Origin: an uncultured Eubacterium sp.
Lineage (GTDB): Bacteria; Bacillota; Clostridia; Oscillospirales; Acutalibacteraceae
Assembly: GCF_934561735.1 (NCBI RefSeq)
Contig: NZ_CAKTGT010000008.1
Span: forward strand, 11,238 to 75,237
DNA: 64,000 nucleotides
Reading direction: 5' to 3'
Under the pieces are notes generated by a model, which ran no database searches, had not been told where the DNA came from, and saw nothing but the letters and a program-made list of their open reading frames with translations. Position numbers and translations under genes: made by a program. This document shows, in pieces, positions 52,794 to 61,665 of the stretch (position 1 is the stretch's first letter; the number at the start of each line of letters is the position of its first letter).

Positions 52794-55700
52794 ATGGCTG
52801 AAAACAAGATTTTTACGGTTGCTACGGCTCACCTTGACACAGTATGGAGATGGGAGTTGCCGAAAACCATTGAAGAATTTATACCCGACACCTTTGAAAA
52901 AAACTTTGAGCTCATAGAGAAATACCCTAATTACCGTTTTAACTTTGAGGGCAGTTTCAGATATGAGCTTATTGAGGAATATTATCCGGAAGCATTTGAA
53001 AAAATCAAGGAATATGTTGCCGCAGGCAAATGGTGTGTAAGCGGCTCGGCATACGAAAACGGAGATGTCAACATTCCGTCACCCGAGTCACTTTTCCGCA
53101 ACTTTTTATACGGCAATCATTACTTTAAAGAAAAGTTCGGCAAAACATCAAAAGATGTATTTTTGCCGGATTGTTTCGGTTTTGGTTATGCTTTGCCGAG
53201 CATTGCAAAACATGCAAATTTGCTGGGTGTTTCTTCTCAAAAATTAGGTTGGGGCGGCGCATACGATTTGCCGTTTGACATCGGCGTTTGGCAGGGCGTC
53301 AACGGTGACAGGGTTTACGCTTCGCTCAATCCCCTTTCGTACAGATACAAATTCAGCGGTGATGTAAGAGGCGATTTGCAAATCATCAACAAGCTTGCGG
53401 AAAACGGACTGCAACACGATTTGCCGTGGACTATGAACTACTACGGCACAGGCGATTGGGGCGGTTCGCCTACCGAGGAAAGTGCAAAGTTTGTTAACGA
53501 AAGCGTTGAAGCGAACAAAACAAACAGCGACACAAAAGTTTACTCCGCATCATCCGATGAAATATTTATTGAGATGGACAAATTGCCGCAAAGCAAAAAG
53601 GACAGCTTACCGATTTGGAACAACGAACTTGTTATGCGAAGTCACGGTGCGGGCGGTTACACATCAAGATGTATGAGCAAAAGGCTCAACGCACAAAACG
53701 AAAACCTTGCCGACACCTGCGAAAAATCGGCGGTTGCGGCAAGCCTGCTCACATCGTACAAGTACCCGAAAGCCATCCTTGACACGGCGTGGAAGCGAGT
53801 TATTCAGCACCAATTCCACGATGACATACCGGGCACATCAACCATGCTTCAATACAACGACAGCTGGAATGATTACTTTGCATCGCTCAATCAATTTCAA
53901 TCCGAGTACGAGGGTGCAGTAGGTGCAATAGCAAATGAACTTGACACCTCTTGGTGCAAAGAATGTGCGATAATCGTTAACAACCCTGTTGCAACAAAGC
54001 GAAAAGCCTCTGTTGAAGCACATATCAAGCTGAACAGAAATGCAAAATATGTTAAGGTTTTTGACAAAAACGGCAAAGAAGTTCCGAGCCAAGTAATTAA
54101 AAAGACCGGCAAGGAATTTGACATTATCTTCCTTGCAAGTGTGGGAAGTCTGGGCTACAAGGTATACGATGTGCAAGGCACGGACGAAAAGTGCAAAATC
54201 GCAACCGACCTCAAGGTTACCGAGCACACGCTTGAAAACGAAAAATACAGACTTATGTTTAACAAAAACGGTGACATAGGTTCTATTGTAGATAAAAAAT
54301 TGAAGGTTCAGCTTCTCACAGCACCAATCAAAATGGCTCTTCTTCACGATTTGGGCGAGCTCAACTACCCATCGTGGGAAATGAGAAAAGAAGATTTGGA
54401 CGCAGAGCCTTACTGCTATGCAAATACTCCGACTTTTGAAATTGTTGAAAACGGACCGGCAAGAATTGCAATCAAGGTTACACGAGAGGCTGAATACAGC
54501 AAAGTTGAGCAGATTGTAAGCCTTGATGCATACGCAGACACCATCCGTGTTGACAACAACATTGACTGGCAAAGCAGAAGAACACTCCTCAAGGCACAGT
54601 TCCCTGTTACCTGTTCAAACGAAGAAGCAAGTTACGACTTAGGTCTAGGTTACATCAAACGAGGCAACAACACAGATAATTTATATGAAGTGCCTGCACA
54701 GAAATGGGCAGACATTACCGACCGTTTTGGCAGATACGGCGTGAGCATTCTTTCTGATTGCAAGTACGGATGGGACAAACCAAACGACTACACGCTCCGT
54801 TTAACCTGTATTCACACCCCGGCAGGTGCATTTACAAAAGACGCCCGTCAGGATTTGCAGGACATCGGCAGGAACAAATTTGCTTTCGGCATTTTCAGCC
54901 ACAAAGGCGAAATCGGTGCGGCAACTCAAATTGAAGCACAATGCTTTAACCAAAAACTTGTTGCATTCCGCACATCATCAAAGCGTGAAGGTGCACTCGG
55001 CGACAGCTTCAGCCTTATGAACACAACTTCGGACAGCGTAATTGTCAGAGCCGTTAAGGAAGCTATTGACGATGACAGCATTATTGTAAGAATCAACGAG
55101 GGTATCGGCAAAGAGCACAAGGGTGCAGGAATCAAGTTCTACTGCAACATCACAGAAGCCTGTGAAACATATGCAAGCGAGGAATACATCAAGGATGCCG
55201 AAATCAAAGACGGTGCTTTGGTATTTGACCTAAAGCCGTTTGAGGTTAAGACATTCAAATTGAACCTTGCAAACGAAAGAAACAAAGCAAAAGAAAACTA
55301 CAAAAAGCTTGACCTTGAATACAATTCTACGGGAATTACTGCCGACGAATACAAGGTCAACTGCATTATGCAAGGCAGTGGTATGAGCCTTCCGAACGAG
55401 CTTATTCCGAGCAATCTCACGGTTCACGGTATTACATTCAAAATGCCGAATGTTGATATGGACAAGAACATATACATTCCGAGAGAGCAGGAAATCGAAC
55501 TCCCTAAAGGCATTACAAAGTTGTATATGGTTGCGGCTTCTGTTTTCGGCGAGCAGGATATTGTTCTTATGGCGGACAACAAAGAGCGTCATATGACAAT
55601 TTATCCGATGAGTGAACCTGTCGGCAAGTGGGATATGGCAGGACTCGGACAGACGGCAAAAATCACATATCAGCCGCTTGCCATGGAATTTACCCACACC

Positions 55701-56057
55701 CATCACCCGGAGGGTAACATTGCAAACGGCAAGGTATATTTCTATCTTTACGAAATTGATGTGAGAGGTTGCAAAACCGTTACTATGCCTGAAAACAACA
55801 AGGTTGTTATCCTTGCGATGACGGGAATCAAAAAATTCTCAAACACATACCTTGCAACAGAATTAATTGACAAAGTTGATGAAAAATACAGCTTTGGTGA
55901 AATTCCGCCGATTGACAAAATCATTGACAAAGCCGACTTTATCACAATCAGAGCCGGCAAAATCCAAGACCAAATCAAAGGCGGCAAGGGCAAAGGATTT
56001 AAACGAGATAATATAATAACAAACATCATCCGTTCTTACACCAAGAGTGAATGGTAA
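52794..56057 (+). CDS. Glycoside hydrolase family 38 alpha-mannosidase
   Basis: Cytoplasmic zinc-dependent retaining alpha-mannosidase, 1087 residues. The zinc site starts with His13 and Asp15 in TAHLDTVWRW. The nucleophile Asp126 is in LPDCFGFGYALP, and the distal His may be in QFHDDIPGTS (about residue 343). A helical bundle and large C-terminal beta domains follow. Longer than typical bacterial enzymes (850-1050) but without an evident extra domain. No signal peptide, so it should work on imported manno-oligosaccharides. Confidence 0.92.
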   Translation: MAENKIFTVATAHLDTVWRWELPKTIEEFIPDTFEKNFELIEKYPNYRFNFEGSFRYELIEEYYPEAFEKIKEYVAAGKWCVSGSAYENGDVNIPSPESLFRNFLYGNHYFKEKFGKTSKDVFLPDCFGFGYALPSIAKHANLLGVSSQKLGWGGAYDLPFDIGVWQGVNGDRVYASLNPLSYRYKFSGDVRGDLQIINKLAENGLQHDLPWTMNYYGTGDWGGSPTEESAKFVNESVEANKTNSDTKVYSASSDEIFIEMDKLPQSKKDSLPIWNNELVMRSHGAGGYTSRCMSKRLNAQNENLADTCEKSAVAASLLTSYKYPKAILDTAWKRVIQHQFHDDIPGTSTMLQYNDSWNDYFASLNQFQSEYEGAVGAIANELDTSWCKECAIIVNNPVATKRKASVEAHIKLNRNAKYVKVFDKNGKEVPSQVIKKTGKEFDIIFLASVGSLGYKVYDVQGTDEKCKIATDLKVTEHTLENEKYRLMFNKNGDIGSIVDKKLKVQLLTAPIKMALLHDLGELNYPSWEMRKEDLDAEPYCYANTPTFEIVENGPARIAIKVTREAEYSKVEQIVSLDAYADTIRVDNNIDWQSRRTLLKAQFPVTCSNEEASYDLGLGYIKRGNNTDNLYEVPAQKWADITDRFGRYGVSILSDCKYGWDKPNDYTLRLTCIHTPAGAFTKDARQDLQDIGRNKFAFGIFSHKGEIGAATQIEAQCFNQKLVAFRTSSKREGALGDSFSLMNTTSDSVIVRAVKEAIDDDSIIVRINEGIGKEHKGAGIKFYCNITEACETYASEEYIKDAEIKDGALVFDLKPFEVKTFKLNLANERNKAKENYKKLDLEYNSTGITADEYKVNCIMQGSGMSLPNELIPSNLTVHGITFKMPNVDMDKNIYIPREQEIELPKGITKLYMVAASVFGEQDIVLMADNKERHMTIYPMSEPVGKWDMAGLGQTAKITYQPLAMEFTHTHHPEGNIANGKVYFYLYEIDVRGCKTVTMPENNKVVILAMTGIKKFSNTYLATELIDKVDEKYSFGEIPPIDKIIDKADFITIRAGKIQDQIKGGKGKGFKRDNIITNIIRSYTKSEW

Positions 56058-56093
56058 AAAATGCACCGTAAGTTGATTCTTACGGTGCATTTT
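56058..56093 (+). terminator. Terminator of the alpha-mannosidase gene
   Basis: 15-bp perfect stem AAAATGCACCGTAAG/CTTACGGTGCATTTT, overlapping the stop region. Confidence 0.9.
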
Positions 56094-56095
56094 CA

Positions 56096-56124
56096 TTAAC
56101 ATATTTTTACAAATCCTGTATAAT
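56096..56124 (+). promoter_or_regulatory. Promoter of the small-peptide mRNA
   Basis: TTAACA (56096-56101), 17 bases, TATAAT (56119-56124); expected start near 56131. Confidence 0.8.
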
Positions 56125-56189
56125 CAATTCGGACAAAGGAAACTGTCGATTTACGGTAGGCGGTTAGCCCTCACTATCAGAGGGTAATG

Positions 56190-56211
56190 CCCTCTAATTT
56201 TGTTTAGGGGG
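56190..56211 (+). promoter_or_regulatory. Hairpin hiding the ribosome site of the small peptide
   Basis: CCCTCTAA (56190-56197) can pair with TTAGGGGG (56204-56211), which is the ribosome site of the peptide gene. CCCTCT can instead pair with AGAGGG (56179-56184), freeing it. The two folds exclude each other, so translation could be switched. Confidence 0.6.
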
Positions 56212-56218
56212 TGATGCT

Positions 56219-56290
56219 ATGGAATATCTTGTATTATTCGCATTTATTCTTGTTGCAGCCACAGGCTACATATTAAGCATAAAAAAATAA
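56219..56290 (+). CDS. 23-residue hydrophobic peptide, candidate type I toxin
   Basis: ATG 56219-56221, stop TAA 56288-56290, ribosome site AGGGGGTGAT upstream. The peptide begins MEYLVLFAFILVAATG and ends ILSIKK: a single membrane helix with an acidic start and two closing lysines, as in Fst/Ldr/TxpA-type toxins. Convergent promoters, a shared terminator and an antisense RNA surround it. No sequence identity to a known toxin was established, so the assignment is by architecture. A harmless small membrane peptide is the alternative. Confidence 0.6.
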   Translation: MEYLVLFAFILVAATGYILSIKK

Positions 56291-56370
56291 CCGCCCTGTC
56301 CTCGAAAAACAAGCGGTTATTTTTTAACAACTTTCGAGGCTAACCGTCTATCCGATAAGCCCTTTGTTCA
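56285..56370 (-). ncRNA. Candidate antisense RNA (antitoxin) overlapping the toxin mRNA 3' end
   Basis: About 85 nt from the minus promoter at 56376-56404 to the shared terminator. It overlaps the last ~40 bases of the peptide message, including the stop codon region. Its 5' part repeats, in its own sense, the 5' part of the mRNA (GAACAAAGG and AGACGGTTAGCC against GGACAAAGG and AGGCGGTTAGCC), i.e. an inverted repeat in the DNA. Confidence 0.6.
56287..56327. terminator. Bidirectional terminator shared by toxin and antisense RNAs
   Basis: Stem AATAACCGC/GCGGTTATT around an 18-base loop, with TTTTTT on both sides according to strand. Confidence 0.8.
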
Positions 56371-56375
56371 TATTT

Positions 56376-56404
56376 ATATTAGCATAATATGCAGGATTTG
56401 TCAA
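56376..56404 (-). promoter_or_regulatory. Promoter of the antisense RNA
   Basis: TTGACA (56399-56404), 17 bases, TAATAT (56376-56381). Confidence 0.75.
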
Positions 56405-56424
56405 CTCGCATCCTTAATATATAT

Positions 56425-56457
56425 AAACACGCCACGGAGAAATCCGCAGCGTGTTTT
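56425..56457 (-). terminator. Terminator of the EF-G-like/DUF308 unit
   Basis: Minus strand AAACACGCTGCGGA-TTTC-TCCGTGGCGTGTTT, five bases after the DUF308 stop. Confidence 0.8.
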
Positions 56458-56461
56458 TTAT

Positions 56462-57058
56462 TTATTCGTCATTCTGTTGTTCGGTGGCTTCAACCTCTAT
56501 ATCGGAGATTGAATCGACTGCATCTTTGACCTGCTTGACCTTTGAATTGACCTGAATATAAGTCACCAAATCAAGCACCGCATACACAATGAGTGCCGCA
56601 CCGATAAATCGAACAATGCCGTCTGTCAGCTGTGCCGACTTTGTTATTGCGACAATTCCGAAAACAATCGTAATCACCGACAACAGCATTGTGAACCAGC
56701 CCGATTTTCTGAAAAGCATAATTGAACGGATTGAAGTTGCCATATCGACAATGCCCGAAGTGAGAATAAATATTCCCAAAATCACAACGATTATCGAAAT
56801 GATTGCCCGATACTTTGCACACACGATTATACCGCTTATCAACGAAATCGTGCCGAGCACAAGCGGGAGTTTTGTATCCCTCTCAACGATGTACGACACA
56901 ACCGAAATTATGCCCGTTACAATCAGCGAAACGCCCACGACAAGCGAAATATACTGAATACATTTGCTCGGGAACGCAATGAACAGTACACCCATAATCG
57001 CCGAAACAATTATCGTGGCTATTGAAAATCGTTTTAGCCCTTTTAAAAAGTCCAACAT
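56462..57058 (-). CDS. HdeD/DUF308 family membrane protein
   Basis: 198 residues from ATG 57056-57058 (GGTGAT upstream). Six hydrophobic segments, with internal repeats of the pattern GVSLIVTGIISVVSYI and FILTSGIVDMATSI that mark DUF308, and an acidic tail (ISDIEVEATEQQNDE). Function unknown; HdeD in E. coli is linked to acid resistance. Ten bases after the EF-G-like gene, ending at a terminator. Confidence 0.8.
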   Translation of the reverse strand: MLDFLKGLKRFSIATIIVSAIMGVLFIAFPSKCIQYISLVVGVSLIVTGIISVVSYIVERDTKLPLVLGTISLISGIIVCAKYRAIISIIVVILGIFILTSGIVDMATSIRSIMLFRKSGWFTMLLSVITIVFGIVAITKSAQLTDGIVRFIGAALIVYAVLDLVTYIQVNSKVKQVKDAVDSISDIEVEATEQQNDE

Positions 57059-57068
57059 AAAATCACCG

Positions 57069-59111
57069 TTAGTTTTCTTGAGCAGCCTCTGCAATTACCT
57101 TTTGTGCAATATGTTCAGGGCACTTTTCGTATCTTGCAAAAGCGGTGGTGAACGAGCCTCTGCCCTGCGTAATTTGACGCATTGAGGTTGCAAAAGTTGT
57201 CATTTCCGATTCAGGAACTTCGGCAAGAATTTCCTGCATACCGTCACCCGTAGGATTCATACCCAAAACTCTGCCGCGACGCTTGTTGATGTCGCCGATA
57301 ATATCGCCCATAGCCTCATCATTGCAAAGTGCATTGAGAGTAACAATCGGTTCAAGGAGAACAGGAGAAGCATCTGCAATGCCTGCCTTGAAGGCAAGTG
57401 AAGCTGCCATCTTAAATGCCATTTCCGATGAGTCAACAGGATGGTATGAGCCGTCAAAAAGTGTTGCCTTAACGCCAACCATAGGATAACCTGCAAGAAC
57501 ACCCTTTTCCATAGACTCCTGAAGTCCTTTTTCAACAGCCGGGAAGAAGTTTTTAGGAACGGAACCGCCCACAACTCTTTCGGCAAATTCAAGTTTTTCG
57601 GTATCATACGGTTCAAACTCAATGAATACATCACCGAACTGTCCGTGACCGCCCGATTGCTTTTTATGTCTGCCCTGTGCAGTAACCTTGCGTGTAATTG
57701 TTTCTCTGTAAGCAACCTTTGGCTGAGAAAGCGTTGCTGTTACATTATATTTTGTGCCGAGTTTTGACAAACATACATCCAAATGCTGCTCGCCGAGGCC
57801 CGAAAGCACGGTTTGTCTTGTTTCGTTATTAACCTTATATGCAATAGATGGGTCTTCCTCTATCATCTTTGCAACGGCATTGGCAATTTTTTCTTCTTCG
57901 CCTTTTTTGTTTGCACTGATTGCCATTGAATAGCAAGGAGTAGGAACGGCAACGCCGTCAAGAGTAACAACCTTTGCGGAAGTACACATAGTGTCGCCCG
58001 TCTTAAAGCCGTCAAGTTTTACAACAGCACCGATTTCGCCCGCAGGGATTTCCTTTGCATCGGTTTGCTTTGCACCGAGGAGAGTGACAACCTTACCAAC
58101 TCTCTCGTCTTTGCCCGTGCGTGAGTTAACAACAGTTGCACCCTGAACAAGTTTGCCCGATACCGCTTTAAAATAGTTGAGTTTTCCGATGAACGGGTCT
58201 GCAACAGTCTTAAAGCATACTGCGGCAAGAGGGCCGTTTTCGTCAACGGTAAGTTCGATAGGTTCACCGTTTGCATCGGTTGCATATTCAGCCTTAGGTG
58301 CAGGACAGCAATCCTTGATAAAATCAAGAAGCATATCAACGCCTACACCGGTAAGACCCGAAAGTGCAAACACAGGAACAACCGTACCGTCTGCAATGCC
58401 TTGCGAAAGACCTTTGATTTTGTCTTCCTTTGTAAGAGGCTCACCTTCAAAATATTTTTCCATAAGTTCGTCATCTGCACCGGCTACCGCTTCGGCAAAC
58501 ACTTCCTTAATAGCGTCAAAACGAGCTTGGTCATCATGAGCGACATCGGTAGTTTTTTTATGAACTCCGTCGTATGTATAAGATGTGTCATCAATCATAT
58601 TATAGTAGCCGACAACCTTGCCGCCGTTCAACACAGGAACGACAACCGGGCACATAGTTGTGCCGAATTTGGCTACCAAACCATTAAAGGCTTTGTAAAA
58701 ATCGGCTCTGTCATCATCCATTTTTGATGTAACAATAATACGAGCCATGCCTTTTTTGCCTGCGTCTTTAAACGCTTTTTCGGCACCTGCAGCAAGACCC
58801 GACCTTGCCGAAACAACAACGATTGCACTGTCTGCCGCACGAAGTCCCTCTGCCTGACCTAATGCAAAATCAAAAAGTCCCGGAGTGTCGATAATATTGA
58901 TTTTTGCATTGTCATATGTAAACTGCAAAACGGATGAAGAAATTGAAACCCCTCTTTTCTTCTCCTCTGCGTCACTGTCGGACACAGTGTTGCCGTCTGC
59001 TATTTTGCCCATTCTTTCGGTAACACCTGCCACATTAAGCATTGCCTCTGCGAGAGTGGTTTTACCTTTAGATGCGTGGCCTACAATTGCCACATTCTTA
59101 ACTATGCTCAT
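57069..59111 (-). CDS. Elongation factor G-like GTPase (EF-G paralogue)
   Basis: 680 residues from ATG 59109-59111 (GGGGTG six bases upstream). Five EF-G domains. G1 is GHASKGKTT, G2 region KKRGVSIS, G3 IIDTPGLFDF, and G4 TSKMDDD, where Ser replaces the usual Asn of NKxD. Domain IV carries QSGGHGQFGDV. Divergent G motifs and the absence of rpsL, rpsG and tuf neighbours mark a paralogue (FusA2-like), not the main translocase. Its role is unknown; similar proteins have been tied to stress or ribosome release. Confidence 0.85.
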   Translation of the reverse strand: MSIVKNVAIVGHASKGKTTLAEAMLNVAGVTERMGKIADGNTVSDSDAEEKKRGVSISSSVLQFTYDNAKINIIDTPGLFDFALGQAEGLRAADSAIVVVSARSGLAAGAEKAFKDAGKKGMARIIVTSKMDDDRADFYKAFNGLVAKFGTTMCPVVVPVLNGGKVVGYYNMIDDTSYTYDGVHKKTTDVAHDDQARFDAIKEVFAEAVAGADDELMEKYFEGEPLTKEDKIKGLSQGIADGTVVPVFALSGLTGVGVDMLLDFIKDCCPAPKAEYATDANGEPIELTVDENGPLAAVCFKTVADPFIGKLNYFKAVSGKLVQGATVVNSRTGKDERVGKVVTLLGAKQTDAKEIPAGEIGAVVKLDGFKTGDTMCTSAKVVTLDGVAVPTPCYSMAISANKKGEEEKIANAVAKMIEEDPSIAYKVNNETRQTVLSGLGEQHLDVCLSKLGTKYNVTATLSQPKVAYRETITRKVTAQGRHKKQSGGHGQFGDVFIEFEPYDTEKLEFAERVVGGSVPKNFFPAVEKGLQESMEKGVLAGYPMVGVKATLFDGSYHPVDSSEMAFKMAASLAFKAGIADASPVLLEPIVTLNALCNDEAMGDIIGDINKRRGRVLGMNPTGDGMQEILAEVPESEMTTFATSMRQITQGRGSFTTAFARYEKCPEHIAQKVIAEAAQEN

Positions 59112-59146
59112 AAAGCACACCCCTTTGATTTTTTTCATTTGTTAAA

Positions 59147-59175
59147 ATTGTACAGTATTTTTGCACTTATGTCAA
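59147..59175 (-). promoter_or_regulatory. Promoter of the EF-G-like gene
   Basis: TTGACA (59170-59175), 17 bases, TACAAT (59147-59152). Confidence 0.85.
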
Positions 59176-59324
59176 TAGTTTTTGGTGATTAATGCCCATT
59201 GTTTAGAAAAAATAAATATTTAAAATTTGGCAAAAACAGACAAAAACACTATAAAAAGTTTATGGAGGAAAACACAAAAGTATTAATGTTTTTGTATATT
59301 TTTAATGAAAATAAAAATATATAC

Positions 59325-59353
59325 TTGATAATCAAAAATTAAAGTAGTATTAT
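59325..59353 (+). promoter_or_regulatory. Promoter of the flavin oxidoreductase operon
   Basis: TTGATA (59325-59330), 17 bases, TATTAT (59348-59353), with an 85-base AT-rich leader. Confidence 0.65.
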
Positions 59354-59390
59354 TTTATGTAACACTATATATTATAATTTATATATAAAG

Positions 59391-59410
59391 AAATAAGTAT
59401 ATACTTATTT
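59391..59410. promoter_or_regulatory. Perfect 20-bp palindrome in the oxidoreductase leader
   Basis: AAATAAGTAT/ATACTTATTT, 28 bases before the first gene and downstream of the promoter. Could be an operator or an mRNA hairpin. It is not the TTGTTAA-type Rex box. Confidence 0.5.
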
Positions 59411-59437
59411 TGCAAACGATTATGGGAGGGAAATGAA

Positions 59438-59911
59438 ATGTCTACTGTTGATTTGAATTTGATTGACGGCGTGCTTGAAGAATATGCAAGCGTTCCGGGC
59501 AGTTTGATTACAATCTTACAGCAAACACAGGATATTTACGGCTATCTTCCAAAGGAAGCCATAGAAAAAATATCCGACAAAACAGGCATTGCAACAAGCG
59601 AAATTATGGGTGTAGGCACATTCTACACACAATTCAGATTTCAGCCTGTCGGCAAGTATCTCATTATGCTTTGCCAAGGCACCGCATGCCATGTTAATTC
59701 ATCGGAATTAATACTTCAAACTATCAAAGACGAGCTTCACATTGAGGACGGTGAAACAACCGAGGACGGTTTGTTTTCGCTCAAGTGTGTTGCCTGCCTC
59801 GGATGTTGTTCGCTTTCACCTGTTATGATGATAAACGACAATACATACGGCAGTCTTACACCCGATAAGACAAAGAAAATCTTGAAGGAATTAAGGGAGG
59901 CTGCACAATGA
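59438..59911 (+). CDS. NuoE/HydC-like [2Fe-2S] subunit of a flavin oxidoreductase complex
   Basis: 157 residues, thioredoxin-like fold. The [2Fe-2S] ligands are Cys79 and Cys84 (CQGTAC) and Cys120 and Cys124 (CLGCC). GGGAGG precedes the ATG. The stop overlaps the next start (ATGA). Homologues serve complex I, NAD-linked hydrogenases and the Sporomusa-type Nfn (Stn) complex; the third gene of this operon favours the last. Confidence 0.9.
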   Translation: MSTVDLNLIDGVLEEYASVPGSLITILQQTQDIYGYLPKEAIEKISDKTGIATSEIMGVGTFYTQFRFQPVGKYLIMLCQGTACHVNSSELILQTIKDELHIEDGETTEDGLFSLKCVACLGCCSLSPVMMINDNTYGSLTPDKTKKILKELREAAQ

Positions 59912-61650
59912 GAATAGTTATCGGTGAAGGTTCATGCGGTATTGCCGCAGGAGCCGAAAAGGTGCGTCAAGCCCTTTTAAACTGTGATTTAGGCGGAGCA
60001 CAAGTCAGCATCACCGGTTGTATCGGTATGTGTTATCTTGAGCCTATCGTTGACATTTACGAGGGTGAAAAGCTCACCCGTCTTGTAAAGGTATCGCCGG
60101 ACGATGCACAAAGCATTGCGGATTATGCAAAAACAGGCGACATCTCAAAAATCGAAAAGCTTATTGTATCTGATGAGGACAGCGAATTTTTGACAAAGCA
60201 AACAAGAATTGCCCTCAGAAGATGCGGTATCATCAATCCTGACGAAATTTCCGCTTTCTTGGAGGCAGACGGCTACACGGCACTCAAAAAGTGCCTTACG
60301 GAGCTTACTCCGGAGGAAGTTATCGACATCATCAAGACATCGGGACTTGCAGGCCGTGGCGGTGCAGGCTTCCCTACTTGGTTCAAGTGGAACGCCGCAA
60401 GACAGAGCGAGGGTGAAGTTAAATACCTCATCTGCAACGCCGACGAGGGTGACCCGGGTGCGTTTATGGACAGAGCCGTTATTGAATCCGACCCGCACAC
60501 ACTTATTGAGGGTATGCTCATCGGTGCATATGCTATCGGTGCACAGCACGCAGTTGTTTATGTAAGAGCGGAATATCCTCTTGCAATCAAGCGACTTAAC
60601 CGTGCTATTGAGCAAGCAAAAGAGCAAGGCATAATCGGCGAAAACATCTTTGGCTCGGACTTTAGCTGTGATTTCACAATCAAAGCAGGTGCAGGTGCAT
60701 TTGTTTGCGGTGAGGAAACAGCACTTATTGAATCCCTTGAGGGTCACAGAGGCATGCCGAGATTGAAGCCTCCGTTCCCTGCTGCCGCAGGATATTGGCT
60801 CAAGCCGTCAAACATCAACAATGTTGAAACCTTTGCAAATGTATCTTGGATTATCAACAACGGCGGTGAGGCTTTTGCCGCTATGGGTACAGAAAATTCA
60901 AAAGGTACAAAAGTATTTGCCGTTACAGGCAAGGTTAAGAGATCGGGTCTTGTTGAAATTCCTATGGGTAAAACTCTTCGTGATGTTATTTTTGACATCG
61001 GGGGCGGAATGAAAGGCGACAAGGCATTCAAGGCTGTTCAAATGGGCGGTCCATCGGGCGGATGTATTCCGGCTGAACTCATCGATACCGTAATCGACTA
61101 CAAGGCACTCGGTGCAACCGGTGCGATTATGGGCTCGGGCGGTATGGTTGTTATGGACGAAAGCACCTGCATGGTAGGTATGGCTAAATTCTTCCTTGAC
61201 TTCACCGCAAAAGAAAGCTGCGGCAAATGTATTCACTGCCGTATCGGCACAAAAAGAATGCTTGAAATGCTTGAACGCATCACAAAGGGTGAGGGCAAAG
61301 ACGGCGACATTGAACTTCTTGAAGAACTCTGCCATTCAATCAAAGACGGTGCTCTTTGCGGATTGGGTCAAACAGCACCAAACCCTGTACTTACAACAAT
61401 CAAGTATTTCAGAAACGAATACGAAGCTCACATCAACGAAAAGAAGTGTCCTGCCGGCGAATGCAGCGACCTTATCGAATACAAAATTATTGAGGACAAG
61501 TGCAAAGGTTGTACCCTTTGTGCAAGAAACTGCCCTGTTGATGCAATCAGCGGTACAGTTAAAAATCCTCACAAAATCGATACCGAAAAGTGCATAAAGT
61601 GCGGCAAGTGCTACTCATCATGCAAATTCGGTGCAATTATCAAGGCATAG
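59908..61650 (+). CDS. NuoF/HydB-like NADH-binding flavoprotein subunit
   Basis: 580 residues. N-terminal thioredoxin-like ferredoxin region (GSCGIAAGA, then GCIGMCYLEP). The FMN site GRGGAGFPTWFKW and the NADH region CNADEGDPGAFMDRAVIE follow. The [4Fe-4S] motif is CGKCIHCRIGT, and the C-terminus carries a two-cluster ferredoxin domain (CKGCTLCARNCPVDAI, CIKCGKCYSSC). This domain order is that of HydB/HndC in bifurcating hydrogenases and of StnB-type proteins. Cytoplasmic; no membrane segment. Confidence 0.92.
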   Translation: MRIVIGEGSCGIAAGAEKVRQALLNCDLGGAQVSITGCIGMCYLEPIVDIYEGEKLTRLVKVSPDDAQSIADYAKTGDISKIEKLIVSDEDSEFLTKQTRIALRRCGIINPDEISAFLEADGYTALKKCLTELTPEEVIDIIKTSGLAGRGGAGFPTWFKWNAARQSEGEVKYLICNADEGDPGAFMDRAVIESDPHTLIEGMLIGAYAIGAQHAVVYVRAEYPLAIKRLNRAIEQAKEQGIIGENIFGSDFSCDFTIKAGAGAFVCGEETALIESLEGHRGMPRLKPPFPAAAGYWLKPSNINNVETFANVSWIINNGGEAFAAMGTENSKGTKVFAVTGKVKRSGLVEIPMGKTLRDVIFDIGGGMKGDKAFKAVQMGGPSGGCIPAELIDTVIDYKALGATGAIMGSGGMVVMDESTCMVGMAKFFLDFTAKESCGKCIHCRIGTKRMLEMLERITKGEGKDGDIELLEELCHSIKDGALCGLGQTAPNPVLTTIKYFRNEYEAHINEKKCPAGECSDLIEYKIIEDKCKGCTLCARNCPVDAISGTVKNPHKIDTEKCIKCGKCYSSCKFGAIIKA

Positions 61651-61665
61651 GAAGGAGGAAACACA

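Noticed and set aside
53838..54572. 244-codon minus frame inside the alpha-mannosidase gene
   Set aside because: Antisense to a well-supported GH38 gene; no ribosome site or family pattern; residue content of a mirror frame.
56129..56372. Reading the toxin locus purely as a small inverted-repeat transposable element
   Set aside because: The inverted ends are real, but the strong ribosome site, intact peptide frame, convergent promoters and central terminator are better explained by a toxin/antisense module; mobility is not excluded.
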